The position numbers were made by a program, and so were the translations under genes. This document shows, one piece after another, positions 17,021 through 25,440 of a DNA stretch of 64,000 bases. The stretch comes from CAWBRT01 sp963696525. Lineage in GTDB: Bacteria; Acidobacteriota; Terriglobia; Terriglobales; Acidobacteriaceae. The stretch covers positions 806,001 to 870,000 of the forward strand of contig CAVOKO010000012.1 in NCBI GenBank assembly GCA_963696525.1, given 5' to 3'. Every line of letters begins with the position of its first letter. Positions within the stretch are counted from its first letter, which is position 1. The notes beneath the pieces were generated by a model. The model was not told where the DNA came from, ran no database searches, and was given only the letters and a program-made list of their open reading frames with translations.

Positions 17021-18268
17021 ATGAATCAGGAAACACTTCTGCCACAAATCGATCAGGACGCGGAGCAGGGATTCGAACCTCACCTGTTGCACATGGTGGA
17101 GCTTGAACGCATCGCCCGGGCGATCGACGTCGAAGACGCAATCCTGGAGCAGATGCGGCATGCGGAACTGGAACTCACGATCCACCTGCCAGCTTCGCGT
17201 TCCGACGGGGCGGCAGCTAACATCAGCGCACTGCAATGCCTGTACTCGCATTCCTCCGGTTGCATCACCGAACTTGCTATCGGGCCGGAGATATTTCTTA
17301 ACCAGGTTAGGGCTTCGGCTTACGCCAACGACTTGAGCTGCGCGCTGCTGGGACTGGGGGTACGCGGCGGCGCGGCCGGAATCATCTGCGATCTTTCGCA
17401 ATATTCCGAACGCGAGGCGCGCCGATTGTTTCGCTGCTATTGCCAGCGGCTGCGAGCGACGCTGCCGAGTCTCTTTGGTTTTTCGCGGGTGTACGGCGGC
17501 AACCAGGCGATTCATGGTTGGCTCGGTCATGACTTGGAAGGCGTGGGAAATGGTTTCGGGGCAGTTCGCCAAGCGGAATCGCAGTGGACGCTGCTGGCGC
17601 GCTGGATCGCCGAGTTGATCGCCGCGGCGGAACAGCCAGCGCTGCGGACTTACGCGATTCAAGGCGGCGCCGGTCTTGGGCTGGCGATTGCACGGGTCGT
17701 TTCAGGATGCGGGGCGGCGGCGTTGTCCGGCAACACCGGCGACAAGGTCATCATGATGTCGGACGCCAGTGGAGCGATCCTGAACGATGCCGGAGTGGAT
17801 GTCGCGCGGCTGGAAAGCCACATCCAGCGTGAACAGATGATGTTCGGTTTTCCCGGAGCTGAACACGCCTACAGCGCGGACCTGTCGAACTGCGCATGCG
17901 ACGTGCTCGTCCTGCAGGCGCCCATGCAGATCACGGCGATCAATAACGGACGGGTGCAGGCGAAGCTGATCGTAGAGTGCGTTCCCGATTGCGTCTCGCA
18001 CGCGGCGAAAGCGGAGTTGGCCGCCAGAGGCATCGCAGTGATTCCCGAGGTGCTGGTTCGCAGCGGATTAGTGCTGTTGTCGGCTGCCGACTCCGGCCGG
18101 CTGCCGCTTGCCGAGTCGCGCCTTCGCGCCTTGCTGCGGCGAACCGCCAGAAGATTGATGCCGGAAATCCGCCGCTCGGCCGAAATCTGGAAATCCGACC
18201 TGCCGCGTGCCGTGCTTTCACTCGCAATTGAACGTCGAGCGAACCAGATCAGGCGCGCGGCGATGTAA
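17021..18268 (+). CDS. Glutamate dehydrogenase-like protein without active-site lysines
   Basis: 415 residues, the normal length for a hexameric GDH. The family pattern is recognisable: LTIHLP, RGGAAGIICDLSQYSEREARRL (normally GGAKGG), the nucleotide-binding AIQGGAGLGLAIARVVS, and SDASGAILNDAGVDVARLESH (normally SDSSGAI). The alanine in GGAAG replaces the catalytic lysine. In fact no lysine occurs in about the first 240 residues, so all substrate-binding lysines are gone. It is probably a non-catalytic relative that may still bind a nucleotide or amino acid. GGGAGGATGCG precedes the ATG. It follows the NrfD-type gene by about 150 bases. Confidence 0.75.
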   Translation: MNQETLLPQIDQDAEQGFEPHLLHMVELERIARAIDVEDAILEQMRHAELELTIHLPASRSDGAAANISALQCLYSHSSGCITELAIGPEIFLNQVRASAYANDLSCALLGLGVRGGAAGIICDLSQYSEREARRLFRCYCQRLRATLPSLFGFSRVYGGNQAIHGWLGHDLEGVGNGFGAVRQAESQWTLLARWIAELIAAAEQPALRTYAIQGGAGLGLAIARVVSGCGAAALSGNTGDKVIMMSDASGAILNDAGVDVARLESHIQREQMMFGFPGAEHAYSADLSNCACDVLVLQAPMQITAINNGRVQAKLIVECVPDCVSHAAKAELAARGIAVIPEVLVRSGLVLLSAADSGRLPLAESRLRALLRRTARRLMPEIRRSAEIWKSDLPRAVLSLAIERRANQIRRAAM

Positions 18269-18537
18269 TCTTCCGGCTTCGCCGCATGAGGGTTCGAGAA
18301 CAGTTTCAAAATAGACGCATCCGCGCCTGACACCGCCGGCTGGATCCCACCCGGCAAATTCCAAAGAGCAGTGTTTGCTGAAGACCCACACGTCCGGCTC
18401 CTTCGCAGGGTATAGCTTCCGCGAATCTGGTCGAGGCGGCGCTTCCCATTTCGGATCGATTTCCCGAAATAAGTTCACATTTGGAACCAAGTTAACGCGT
18501 CACTGGTCCGTGGTGGTGTGCGCGATCCATTGCGGGA
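18269..18537 (-). other. Noncoding gap with sequence shared with 28.26-28.35 kb
   Basis: Read on the minus strand, 18420-18372 contains TATACCC, GAAGGAGCCGG, CGTGtGGGTC and GCAAAC in order, and 18300-18316 contains TTGAAACTGTTCT. The same words occur in the same order on the plus strand at 28259-28341. A 90-residue minus-strand frame crosses it but resembles nothing I know. A conserved RNA or an old repeat are both possible. Confidence 0.45.
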
Positions 18538-18654
18538 TTGCAAGTATTTGATTCCCGGCGCCGAGCAATTCTCAGGGATTCGCCGCCGGAGAGCGAGGGC
18601 ATTGGAACGCGGGTTGCATTAGAAGTATTCGAAAGGAACCAGCAACCCAATCCC

Positions 18655-19509
18655 ATGGATCTCAATCAGTTTGCCCTACAGCTTGAAACGCTTCTTGCGG
18701 CCGCGTATTCGCAACCGATCACCACCAATCTGAGCACCGATATTGAATCAGCCGGAGTTCAGCCCGGCTTGGCCGATGACCTGCTGGAAGTCCTAGTCGA
18801 GGAGATCTGTGCTTACGGCCGGATCGAGGGCATCCTGATTTGGACGGAGCAGAGAGATGTGGAGGAAGCGAAGAGTTCTCGTGTAAGCCTTAGCATTGAA
18901 GTCTACAGCAGGCAAATTATCGTGGCGGAACCGAAGACGAAAAGCATGCGGGAGCTTTCGGCACGGCTCCGCGCCAGTGGTTGCGAGCTGCGAGTGCGGG
19001 CCGCTGCCGGGCGCTGGATGCGTTACGAAATCACGTTTCCAGTCGTCATGGAAAGCGATCATGCGGTTTACCGCTCCGGAAGAGGCGAGACGATCCTGCT
19101 GGTGGAAGACGACGATGCCATCCGCGATGTCACGTCGCAAGTGCTGGAGGGCTGCGGCTATCACGTGCTGGCCGCCAAGGATACGGAGACCGCCATAGAC
19201 ATCTTCACCCGGAATCGCGGCAGGATCGGGGTGCTGCTGACAGATCTGGGCCTGGCGGGTGAAAGTGGCGAAGAACTAGCGGAAGAGCTCAGCCAGAGCG
19301 ATCCCCGGCTGAAGGTGATCTTGATGTCGGGCTACACGGATCGGGAGATGATCGGGCGCGAATTCGGCGACACTGGCATGGCGTACCTCTCGAAGCCGTT
19401 TTCGGTGGAATCCTTGCTTGACAAGGTGCGGCAAGTCACCCAATCGCAACTGGTCGACGAGGTCGGCGGCTCTCAGCCTGACGCCGCTCTGGGCGCCGAA
19501 CTGCGATGA
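18655..19509 (+). CDS. Receiver-domain protein with kinase-like N-terminal region
   Basis: The C-terminal 120 residues form a clear receiver: LLVEDDDAIRD, phosphoacceptor D in LLTDLGLAGESGEE, LMSGYTD, and the lysine in LSKPF. The N-terminal 150 residues end in RYEITFPV and have a helix/strand pattern that resembles a degenerate HATPase region, like the tail of a hybrid kinase, but no N- or G-box is visible. The ATG at 18655 is preferred on content; a TTG at 18538 would add 39 unlikely residues. It stands alone between the redox module and the motility genes. Confidence 0.65.
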   Translation: MDLNQFALQLETLLAAAYSQPITTNLSTDIESAGVQPGLADDLLEVLVEEICAYGRIEGILIWTEQRDVEEAKSSRVSLSIEVYSRQIIVAEPKTKSMRELSARLRASGCELRVRAAAGRWMRYEITFPVVMESDHAVYRSGRGETILLVEDDDAIRDVTSQVLEGCGYHVLAAKDTETAIDIFTRNRGRIGVLLTDLGLAGESGEELAEELSQSDPRLKVILMSGYTDREMIGREFGDTGMAYLSKPFSVESLLDKVRQVTQSQLVDEVGGSQPDAALGAELR

Positions 19510-19657
19510 TGGTCCGCAGTGCCGCGATGCCGTTCATGCGTGGCATTTCGATGTCCATCGTGATCACATGGAAATTGAGTTCGCGGATCTTTTGAATCGC
19601 TTCGGCACCATTGCAGGGGGCGCCGATCGATACGCAAATGTTTTTTGCGCGCCATGC
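19507..19657 (-). pseudogene. Remnant of a CheB-type receiver domain
   Basis: On the minus strand, in frame with and directly after the stop of the HDOD gene, the DNA reads ICVSIGAPCNGAEAIQKI, then VITMDIEMPRMNGIAALR. This is the middle of a CheB/CheY receiver including the phosphoacceptor aspartate of TMDIEMP. The first 25 residues and everything after the fourth strand are missing, and the 3' end overlaps the opposing receiver gene. No start codon with a ribosome site serves it. A decayed chemotaxis gene is the simplest reading. Confidence 0.6.
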
Positions 19658-19660
19658 ATT

Positions 19661-20581
19661 TCAGACTGTCCGGTACAGGGCCGACACTAGATTTCGGACC
19701 TGCTTGGCATAGGCTTGCAGTTCCGTCATAAAACCTGCCCATTCCAAATCGCCGGACCTGGGCAATTGGCCGGCAACCGTGATAACGGAGGGATCGGTTC
19801 GCAAGTCGAGATGAAGCAGTTCGTCGTATCCGTATCCGAGTCCAGAAGTTCTGCACAGCAGGTCACTGATGGCGACAATGCCAACCAGCGCACGATCGAT
19901 GACCGCCTGGTCTGACTGATGATGGTGACGGATGACCTCCTGCAGATCGCTACCCAACAACCATCGCGCCGCCAGCAACTCTCCCACGCAACAGTGGTCG
20001 AAGCCGAATATCTCCTGTTCCATCTCGCCGAGCGCAATTTTTTCCCTCGTTGCCCGCTGCAATGTCTGCCGGAACTGCTCGGGAAAGAACAGCATGATGA
20101 CGATGAATCCGATATCGTGCAACAGCCCGGCCAGATATGCTTTTTCGGGGTCGGCGTAGCCGACGCGGAGAGCCAGTTTGCGCGCGATCAGGGCGCAGGC
20201 CAGTGAATGTTCCCAGAAAATACGCGGGTCGAGGCGTGCTCCCTGGCTTGGCACAAGTCGCAGTACGCAGCAGGTAGAGGCGATGGCGCGCATGCGCTTC
20301 AGGCCCAACGCCAGCACCGCGGCGCGCACGGATTCGAGCTGTCCAATGTGGCCAAATAGAGGCGAATTAGCCATTCGCAGGGTTTGTGCGGTGAGCGACT
20401 TATCGCGCGCCACCAGATCAATTACGCACTGAAGATCGATACTATCCAGCGGTTCGGAGAGATGGCGCAGCACGGGAATCAGGATTGCCGGAACGCAAGG
20501 GATGGCGTCCAGCGTCGCCAGTCGTGAACGCACTGTAAGAATGGAGATTTCGTTTACAACGGGAATGGAGAGTTCGTTCAT
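19661..20581 (-). CDS. HDOD-domain signalling protein
   Basis: 306 residues. The HDOD core spans about residues 25-230: LPVLRHLSEPLDSIDLQCVIDLVARDKSLTAQTLRMANSP is reduced here to its typical order of helices, followed by HSLACALIARKL and LLHDIGFIVI (an HDxG-like HD motif). Such proteins act as cytosolic signalling or adaptor modules, often in chemotaxis and c-di-GMP circuits. Its start overlaps the motB stop by four bases, so it is the last intact gene of a flbD-motA-motB-HDOD operon. A receiver remnant follows its stop codon in frame. Confidence 0.82.
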   Translation of the reverse strand: MNELSIPVVNEISILTVRSRLATLDAIPCVPAILIPVLRHLSEPLDSIDLQCVIDLVARDKSLTAQTLRMANSPLFGHIGQLESVRAAVLALGLKRMRAIASTCCVLRLVPSQGARLDPRIFWEHSLACALIARKLALRVGYADPEKAYLAGLLHDIGFIVIMLFFPEQFRQTLQRATREKIALGEMEQEIFGFDHCCVGELLAARWLLGSDLQEVIRHHHQSDQAVIDRALVGIVAISDLLCRTSGLGYGYDELLHLDLRTDPSVITVAGQLPRSGDLEWAGFMTELQAYAKQVRNLVSALYRTV

Positions 20582-21369
20582 AACTCCCTCCGGGGCATAC
20601 TGTTCTGTTGCGGCGCGACGGTTGACGGTTCAGGAGCCGTCGAAGCTACGCCCGAGCGCAAGACGACCATATCGATTCTGCGGTTCAATTTCCGGCCGTC
20701 TTCGGTAGCATTACTTGCCACCGGATGAAACTCGGCATACCCGGCCGCCGATAGCTGTTCTGGAGGGAAGCCGCGCTCCGTGATCAGATCCTGAACGATC
20801 CCCGTAGCTCTGGCGGTGGAGAGCTCCCAATTGGAGCGGAACTGCGCCGTGCGAATTGGTACGTTGTCGGTGTGGCCTTCAATGCGCAGATCATACCCAT
20901 GCAGGACGGCGACGATTCGCGAGAAGGATGCTTGCGCATCGTGGCGCATTTCAGCCGAGCCGCTGCTGTAGAATGCCAGATCTCGCAAGCTGATCACCAA
21001 GCCGTCGGGTCCCAGGGAGAGAGCGACTGAGTGGTTGCGAATCTCCTCTGCCATAACCTTTTCTAATTGTTTCTTCAAGCCAGGCAGATCGGCCTCGTGT
21101 TTCAACTTGATGGCGGGCGCCGGTGCGGTCACGGTGCCTGGCAATTTGCCGGCGGCAGCGGCGCTGACCGACAAGCCGGGGCCCGGCAGGACACCGAGTT
21201 CCTGGAAAGCGTGCTCGATGGCTTCTCCCATTGCGCTCATCTTGGCATGGTCGACCTGCGAGGAGGCATAGAGAACGACGAAGAAAGCGAACAGCAAGGT
21301 AATAAAGTCGGCGTACGACACCAGCCAACGATCGGAATGGGACTCCTGCACGCGCCTTTTACGTCTCAT
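20578..21369 (-). CDS. motB: Flagellar motor stator protein MotB
   Basis: 263 residues. One N-terminal membrane helix contains the proton-binding aspartate in SYADFITLLFAFF. The C-terminal OmpA-like peptidoglycan-binding domain has IEGHTDNVPI and SNWELSTARA, then AAGYAEFHPVASN and NRRIDMVV. With MotA it forms the stator that drives rotation with ion flow. It overlaps both neighbours by ATGA, indicating translational coupling. Aspartate with no obvious sodium-type signature suggests proton drive, which is inference. Confidence 0.93.
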   Translation of the reverse strand: MRRKRRVQESHSDRWLVSYADFITLLFAFFVVLYASSQVDHAKMSAMGEAIEHAFQELGVLPGPGLSVSAAAAGKLPGTVTAPAPAIKLKHEADLPGLKKQLEKVMAEEIRNHSVALSLGPDGLVISLRDLAFYSSGSAEMRHDAQASFSRIVAVLHGYDLRIEGHTDNVPIRTAQFRSNWELSTARATGIVQDLITERGFPPEQLSAAGYAEFHPVASNATEDGRKLNRRIDMVVLRSGVASTAPEPSTVAPQQNSMPRREL

Positions 21370-22139
21370 CGCATGTGCTCCGCCGTCTGCTCGGCGGTCT
21401 CGTTCAAATAGCCTCGCAGCTTGTTTTCAAGCATGCGCGGGTTCATGCCTTCCAGAATTGAGATGACGCCTTCCAGGGTCATTTCGCGCAAGACCTGCGT
21501 TTCTCTGATTCGCATTCGCAGCTTGCCGGCGATCGGCAGCAAGAACAGATTGGCCGCACCCACGCCATAGATGGTGGCCACGAAGGCAACCGCGATACCG
21601 CGGCCCACCTCTTCTATATTTTGCAGGTGTTGCATCACCTGGATGAGTCCAAGCACGGCTCCAATGATGCCAATGGTCGGCGAAAATCCGCCCGCCGATT
21701 CGTATACCCTGGGAATGTGATCTTCCTGCTCGGCGGACGAATCCATATCCAACTCCATGGTCTCGCGCAATTCCTTAGGCTCAGTGCCGTCGATGGCAAG
21801 CATGAGCGACTTTTTCAAGAACAGGTCCTTGACGCCCTCTAGTTGGGCATCGAGCGAAACGATACCTTCGCGGCGTGCCCGGATGGCGAATGCGACGAGT
21901 TCGGCAATCTTCGCGTCGCCGTCGTGGTCGGGTTCCGAGATGACGTCTTTCAACCGCCTGAACGCCTCCAGCACGGTGGCCATGGGAAACTGGAGCAAGA
22001 CGGCACCCAGGGTTCCACCGAAGACAATGATGGCAGCCGTCGGCTGCATAACCTGGCTGATCTTGCCGCCTTCAAGCAAAAGGCCGCCGACAATTCCGCC
22101 GATGCCAATGAGCGTACCGGCAACACTGCTCTTATCCAC
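21366..22139 (-). CDS. motA: Flagellar motor stator protein MotA
   Basis: 257 residues with four membrane helices. The two C-terminal ones carry FSPTIGIIGAVLGLIQVM and GIAVAFVATIYGVGAANLFLLPIAGKL, with the conserved prolines and the cytoplasmic loop between helices 2 and 3 holding RRLKD and the charged residues that meet FliG. The GTG start lies three bases after the flbD stop. It forms the pentameric ring around MotB in the inner membrane. Confidence 0.93.
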   Translation of the reverse strand: MDKSSVAGTLIGIGGIVGGLLLEGGKISQVMQPTAAIIVFGGTLGAVLLQFPMATVLEAFRRLKDVISEPDHDGDAKIAELVAFAIRARREGIVSLDAQLEGVKDLFLKKSLMLAIDGTEPKELRETMELDMDSSAEQEDHIPRVYESAGGFSPTIGIIGAVLGLIQVMQHLQNIEEVGRGIAVAFVATIYGVGAANLFLLPIAGKLRMRIRETQVLREMTLEGVISILEGMNPRMLENKLRGYLNETAEQTAEHMR

Positions 22140-22141
22140 GG

Positions 22142-22375
22142 CTAACCTCGACCGGACTTGCCGTTTGAGTCGGCGTGGTGATCGCCTGCGACCCCTCCTA
22201 AGACGATGCGCCGGAACTCGACAATGCGCCGAATGACTTCTTCGGTGCTCTCTAGTACCACGATCTTTTCATCGGAAACCAGGGTCACGACGGTGTCCGG
22301 GGACTGCTCGACAAACTTAATAAGGTCCGCATTGACGGAGAATTGCTGATTGTTGAGCTTTGTAAGTTGGATCAT
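22142..22375 (-). CDS. flbD: FlbD-family small flagellar protein
   Basis: 77 residues: MIQLTKLNNQQFSVNADLIKFVEQSPDTVV followed by LESTEEVIRRIVEFRR is the compact FlbD pattern (a short beta-rich protein, not the Caulobacter NtrC-type FlbD). It is usually encoded beside motA/motB in Gram-positive, spirochaete and acidobacterial flagellar loci; its role is not well defined. The C-terminal tail after GGVAGDHHADS is extra. It is the first gene of the flbD-motA-motB-HDOD operon. Confidence 0.85.
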   Translation of the reverse strand: MIQLTKLNNQQFSVNADLIKFVEQSPDTVVTLVSDEKIVVLESTEEVIRRIVEFRRIVLGGVAGDHHADSNGKSGRG

Positions 22376-22871
22376 GTGTGGAATGCGGCTTCGAGTCCGC
22401 CCTCAAATTGGTCATCGGCACAGGGGTGCGCCTGCTTCAGTGAGTAGCGAGAGGATGTTGAAGTTGGTGTATCCCATTGACTGCGCTGGTCGCCTTAAGG
22501 TGTCATGCTGAACGCAGTGAAGCATCCCGGCGCAGCGTGGGGCTGAAGTGTAGCCGAAAGATTTTATCGAAAAGCCCCACACGGCGCGAAGTGGGACAGT
22601 TCCATGGGATGCCGAGGTCCTTCGCTTTGCTCAGGATTTCGGCAGGCGGCTCAGACGCCACCATAACGCCTCAACTTCGCGCGCCCACCCCAACAGACCA
22701 AAGACGGCGTCCGTCGGGGACCCCGGTGTTCAGCATGACATCGTTGCTTTGGCCTCCGTAGGCTACACCTTCTGTGGAAATTGCTCTAGCGGGAGGATGT
22801 CGCGGCGGCGCGGCCGGCGAACCATACATAAAGATTAAAGATATTGCGAGCAAAAAAATTTCGACAGGCGC
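22376..22871 (+). other. Gap between flbD and fliC
   Basis: Divergent intergenic region. Apart from the terminal-inverted-repeat element (22501-22740) I see no gene. The frame that would extend flagellin upstream from 22774 runs through the repeat edge and the sigma-28 promoter, so it is not coding. Confidence 0.5.
22501..22740 (+). repeat. Interspersed repeat with terminal inverted repeats (family A, copy 2)
   Basis: TGTCATGCTGAAC (22501-22513) and GTTCAGCATGACA (22728-22740) are perfect 13-base inverted repeats. The 240-base interior shares with the copy at 3480-3665 the words GGGGACCCCGG next to the right end and TTTCGGCAGGCGGCTCAGACG (same block in inverted order in copy 1). It has no coding capacity and lies in the fliC upstream region, outside the promoter. 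Confidence 0.72.
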
Positions 22872-22898
22872 TAAAGCTGCGAAGGGAGCTGCCGATGT
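22872..22898 (+). promoter_or_regulatory. Sigma-28 (FliA) promoter of fliC
   Basis: TAAA (22872-22875), 15 bases, then GCCGATGT (22891-22898): this matches the flagellar sigma-28 consensus TAAA-N15-GCCGATAA with six or seven of eight -10 bases and exact spacing. Transcription would start near 22905, giving a leader of about 105 bases before the flagellin ATG. Confidence 0.85.
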
Positions 22899-23010
22899 GG
22901 TGGTTGTACAACGCACGGTTCCAGCCGGCGATAAGCGGCAAGAAGATGCGGGCAGTGAGCTCGCGCCCGCAACTTCGGGGCAGGAGGAACCGCATGAAAA
23001 GGAGAAACAA

Positions 23011-25353
23011 ATGCTTAGCATCTTAAATAACGTCGCCGCGACATCCGCCCAGAACCAGATGGAGATCACCAACACTAATATGCAGAAAACGTTGGAGCAG
23101 CTCTCGTCCGGTCAGAGAATCAATTCTGGTGCCGACGATGCTGCCGGCTTGTCCATCGCCGATGGCTTGAACGCCAACGTCGCCGCCCTTAACCAGTCCT
23201 CGCAGAACGCCACCAGCGGCGTTGGCCTGCTGCAGGTTGCCGATGGCGCCCTGGCGCAGGTTACCAGCCTGCTGAATCGAGCCGTTACCCTGGCGACGGA
23301 AGCCGCCAATAGCGGGCTCACCGCCGATCAGCACGCCGCTCTGAACAATGAATTCACGTCCATCAAGACGGAAATCGACAACATCGGCCAGACCACTACC
23401 TACAACGGTAGCGCGATCTTTGGCGGTGGCGCCGGCGCTGGCAGTCAAACTCAGGCTACAGATCCCAACACCCTGGTATCGAGCGCAATCGATACTACGA
23501 CTGCTGCCGCAAATGCAGATACTGCTAGCGGAAAACTGGTGGTGGACGCGGGCGGAAAGACCTTTACCTTTACCCCAACCGGCGGCGAGCTCCTGGGAGC
23601 TTTCGTCAACGATATCAACACCCAGAGCCAGGCTAACGGTGATGGGATTCAGGCGAGTATCAACGCCACCGGTAGTTTGGTGCTGGCTGATACCGCAAGC
23701 CGCGGCGATATCGCAATCGACAAGACGAGCACTTTCCAAGCTACAGTCGATGGCGGGGCCGCGGCAACTCCGACCTTTGCCAACGAAGGCCTCAACAACA
23801 CCAACGTCGCTGAGGGCGCGGCGGGAGTCAGTGCGAACACGGTAGTCAATCCGCTGACCACTGGCGGCACCGCCATCACCGGCGCTATTTCGGCATTTAC
23901 CGGTGGTGTCACCGCAACTGACGCCACTGGCACTTTGGAAATGGCCGCACAGCCAGCAGCAGCCAGTACCGTTAAGGTCGGAGGCGTGACGTATACGTTT
24001 CAAGTGGCCGCAATCGGCGCAGCCGGTGAAGTACAGATCGGTGCCAACGAAAAGGCTTCGCTGCAAAACTTGGCCAACGCCATCAACGGCAGCGACGGCT
24101 TCAATACTACCAACGCCCTTATTTCGGCAGGTAGTGCGACAGACGTGGTAGCGGGCGTGAATACCGACGCCACGTTAACGCTCACCGCAAATACCGCCGG
24201 GACGGTGGCCGGCACCGCAGCCGGAGCTGGCAATGCCCTCGGTGGTACCAGTAATGCGACTTGGAAGGCTGCCTGGGACACTGGCGCTACACTCGCTGTC
24301 AACGGAGTAGCGGCCACGGCTACCTTCACCCTGGGCACGCAAAACCTGGCGGTCGGCAGCACGCTCGATATCGGCAACACAAACTACCAATTTGTGGCGA
24401 ATGGCACGAGCACCGCGGGTCACACAGCCACCGGCGCGACGGTCTGGATTGCTTTAGGCACAACCGTGGCCAACACGATTTCGGCAACCATCGCCGCCAT
24501 AAACGGCAGCGGTGATGCCAGTGTGGTGGCTTCGCCGAATGCATCGAATCCCTTGAATCCCGAGGCCATGGTCCTGACCACTGCCGCCACAACGGCGGCT
24601 GCAAACAACACTACCGGGAGCGGCGTGCTTACCAGCGCGGTCGTCGCCGGGGTTACCCAGAACCTGATCGTCACCACCGACGGCACGCCGCAAAGCTTTC
24701 AGGTCGCGGCTGGCGCCACCGTTTCCGATGTCATCAACACGATTAACAATGCGGGCACCGGGATTACGGCGGCTCTGGACACAAGCACCGGCAAACTGAT
24801 GCTGACGGACACGCAGGATAACGGCGACATCGCCGTGACCGACAACGCCAGCAACGAACTGGTGAATAACCTCTCCGGGGAAACGTTGGGTGGCACCACC
24901 AACGGCTTCGGCACTCCTGAGTTGATGACCTCTACGAACACGATGTCGGTGTTCCTGAGCGACTCTACCCAAACCGGCACCAGCACGGTCAACGTTGCCC
25001 TCAATACGTTCAACAGCACGAATATGGGCGTAGCGGGACAAGGGATCGCCAACAACGATCTGACCAACACGGCGGATGCAGCCACGGCGCTGACCGCGAT
25101 TAACACCGCGATCTCGAACGTGTCGGCACTGCGAGGCAATCTGGGTTCGGGCGTCAACCAACTGCAGGCGGCGACCAACGTCATCAGCAGCCAGACCCAG
25201 AACCTGACGACCGCTTCCAGCAACATCACCTCGGCCGACATCGGCCAGACCGTCGCCAACATGACGGAGTTCAGCATCCTGAGCCAGACGGGCATGGCCG
25301 CCATGGCCCAGGCTGACCAGATGCAGAAGGGCATTCTGACCCTGCTGCAATAA
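23011..25353 (+). CDS. fliC: Flagellin with a large outer-domain insertion
   Basis: 780 residues from the ATG at 23011 (GGAG six bases before). The conserved ends are clear: N-terminal SILNNVAATSAQNQM, LEQLSSGQRINSGADDAAGLSIADGL, and C-terminal ALTAINTAISNVSALRGNLG through MTEFSILSQTGMAAMAQ. The surface-exposed middle is very long (about residues 150-650), rich in Thr, Ala, Gly and Asn. Residues about 295-543 are nearly the same as part of the hook protein FlgE. Two other middle segments, KLVVDAGGKTFTFTP and LIVTTDGTPQSFQV, resemble each other. The protein builds the filament; FliS and FliD are encoded just downstream. Confidence 0.93.
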   Translation: MLSILNNVAATSAQNQMEITNTNMQKTLEQLSSGQRINSGADDAAGLSIADGLNANVAALNQSSQNATSGVGLLQVADGALAQVTSLLNRAVTLATEAANSGLTADQHAALNNEFTSIKTEIDNIGQTTTYNGSAIFGGGAGAGSQTQATDPNTLVSSAIDTTTAAANADTASGKLVVDAGGKTFTFTPTGGELLGAFVNDINTQSQANGDGIQASINATGSLVLADTASRGDIAIDKTSTFQATVDGGAAATPTFANEGLNNTNVAEGAAGVSANTVVNPLTTGGTAITGAISAFTGGVTATDATGTLEMAAQPAAASTVKVGGVTYTFQVAAIGAAGEVQIGANEKASLQNLANAINGSDGFNTTNALISAGSATDVVAGVNTDATLTLTANTAGTVAGTAAGAGNALGGTSNATWKAAWDTGATLAVNGVAATATFTLGTQNLAVGSTLDIGNTNYQFVANGTSTAGHTATGATVWIALGTTVANTISATIAAINGSGDASVVASPNASNPLNPEAMVLTTAATTAAANNTTGSGVLTSAVVAGVTQNLIVTTDGTPQSFQVAAGATVSDVINTINNAGTGITAALDTSTGKLMLTDTQDNGDIAVTDNASNELVNNLSGETLGGTTNGFGTPELMTSTNTMSVFLSDSTQTGTSTVNVALNTFNSTNMGVAGQGIANNDLTNTADAATALTAINTAISNVSALRGNLGSGVNQLQAATNVISSQTQNLTTASSNITSADIGQTVANMTEFSILSQTGMAAMAQADQMQKGILTLLQ
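23894..24640 (+). repeat. fliC copy of the domain-sized repeat shared with flgE
   Basis: The plus strand here matches the minus strand of 48239-48954. One 60-base stretch (about 23947-24006) is identical base for base and the next 60 differ at five sites. Similarity falls after about 24415 and returns at 24590-24640. It encodes TLEMAAQPAAASTVKVGG and the following outer-domain module. Confidence 0.88.
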
Positions 25354-25382
25354 GGCTAGAACTAAGGCTAGGTTGAATCGAA

Positions 25383-25416
25383 GGGGCGGAGATCAACCAA
25401 TCTCCGCCCCAGTTTT
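25383..25416 (+). terminator. Rho-independent terminator after fliC
   Basis: An 11-base perfect stem GGGGCGGAGAT / ATCTCCGCCCC with loop CAACCA is followed by AGTTTT, 30 bases past the flagellin stop. It separates the highly expressed flagellin from the small acidic protein and fliD. Confidence 0.88.
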
Positions 25417-25440
25417 CATGCGGTGAAAAGGGGGTACGTC

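Noticed and set aside
22774..23010. Upstream extension of flagellin
   Set aside because: Contains the sigma-28 promoter; flagellin starts with the SILNNVAA-type N-terminus at 23011.
23023..24066. 347-residue minus-strand frame opposite fliC
   Set aside because: Antisense shadow of a repetitive, GC-rich gene.
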